Below, piece after piece: positions 63,991 through 64,000 of a DNA stretch of 64,000 nt (position 1 is its first letter; every line of letters begins with the position of its first letter). The stretch lies in assembly GCA_958510825.1 (NCBI GenBank), contig OY294050.1, forward strand, positions 43,661,249 to 43,725,248. The letters are read 5' to 3'. A model generated the notes under the pieces. It searched no databases. It was not told the DNA's origin and saw only the letters and a list, made by a program, of their open reading frames with translations. Source of the DNA: Brachypterus glaber (lineage: Eukaryota > Arthropoda > Insecta > Coleoptera > Kateretidae). The position numbers were made by a program, and so were the translations under genes.

Positions 63991-64000
63991 TGGTTTTTTT

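Overview
This is AT-rich eukaryotic genomic DNA, most plausibly from an insect or other arthropod. The evidence is several decayed non-LTR retrotransposons of the Jockey/CR1 type, a tRNA-derived SINE, a hAT remnant, a Penelope-like remnant and many non-coding terminal-inverted-repeat (foldback) elements. I found no convincing host protein-coding gene. There is one 200-base N gap at 15524-15723. Nearly everything recognisable is a repeat, often one inside another.

Layout. 0-3 kb: an RNase H piece of one retrotransposon (minus), a 5'-truncated retrotransposon with a 421-residue reverse transcriptase (RT) frame (plus), and a SINE (minus). 4-12.5 kb: long foldback elements at 4.3-5.3, 7.05-8.2 and 9.5-10.4 kb, a minisatellite-bearing TIR element, and a TIR element carrying a five-unit tandem array. 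12.5-14 kb: a retrotransposon 3' end interrupted by a small element. 14.4-20.5 kb: a hairpin element, further repeat copies, the gap, and an ATGGCG-rich foldback. 20.5-28.8 kb: the emptiest stretch, with short palindromic elements. 28.86-34.09 kb: six tandem units of about 642 bp, each carrying a minus-strand piece that resembles an RT C-terminus; a minus-strand retrotransposon has inserted in the last unit with a TTCTTG duplication. 34.2-36.8 kb: palindromic elements and a Penelope-like remnant with inverted arms. 37.07-40.3 kb: one retrotransposon split by an 898-bp TA-flanked element and by a second, minus-strand retrotransposon. 40.5-50.1 kb: further repeats, including a 442-bp element with two oppositely oriented hammerhead ribozymes. 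50.5-58.3 kb: a foldback bounded by TA and a tandem array of 1.46-1.48 kb units. 58.7-61.97 kb: several elements side by side, including a hAT remnant with an 8-bp target duplication. 62.8 kb to the end: a 1.2-kb near-palindrome.

No genes act together as a pathway. The biology here is transposition, nested insertion, tandem amplification and decay. The two most notable signals are a structurally complete hammerhead ribozyme present once on each strand (42126-42170 and 42382-42426), and short motifs that recur inside foldback families that otherwise look unrelated. All family names rest on motifs read by eye; no database search was run.
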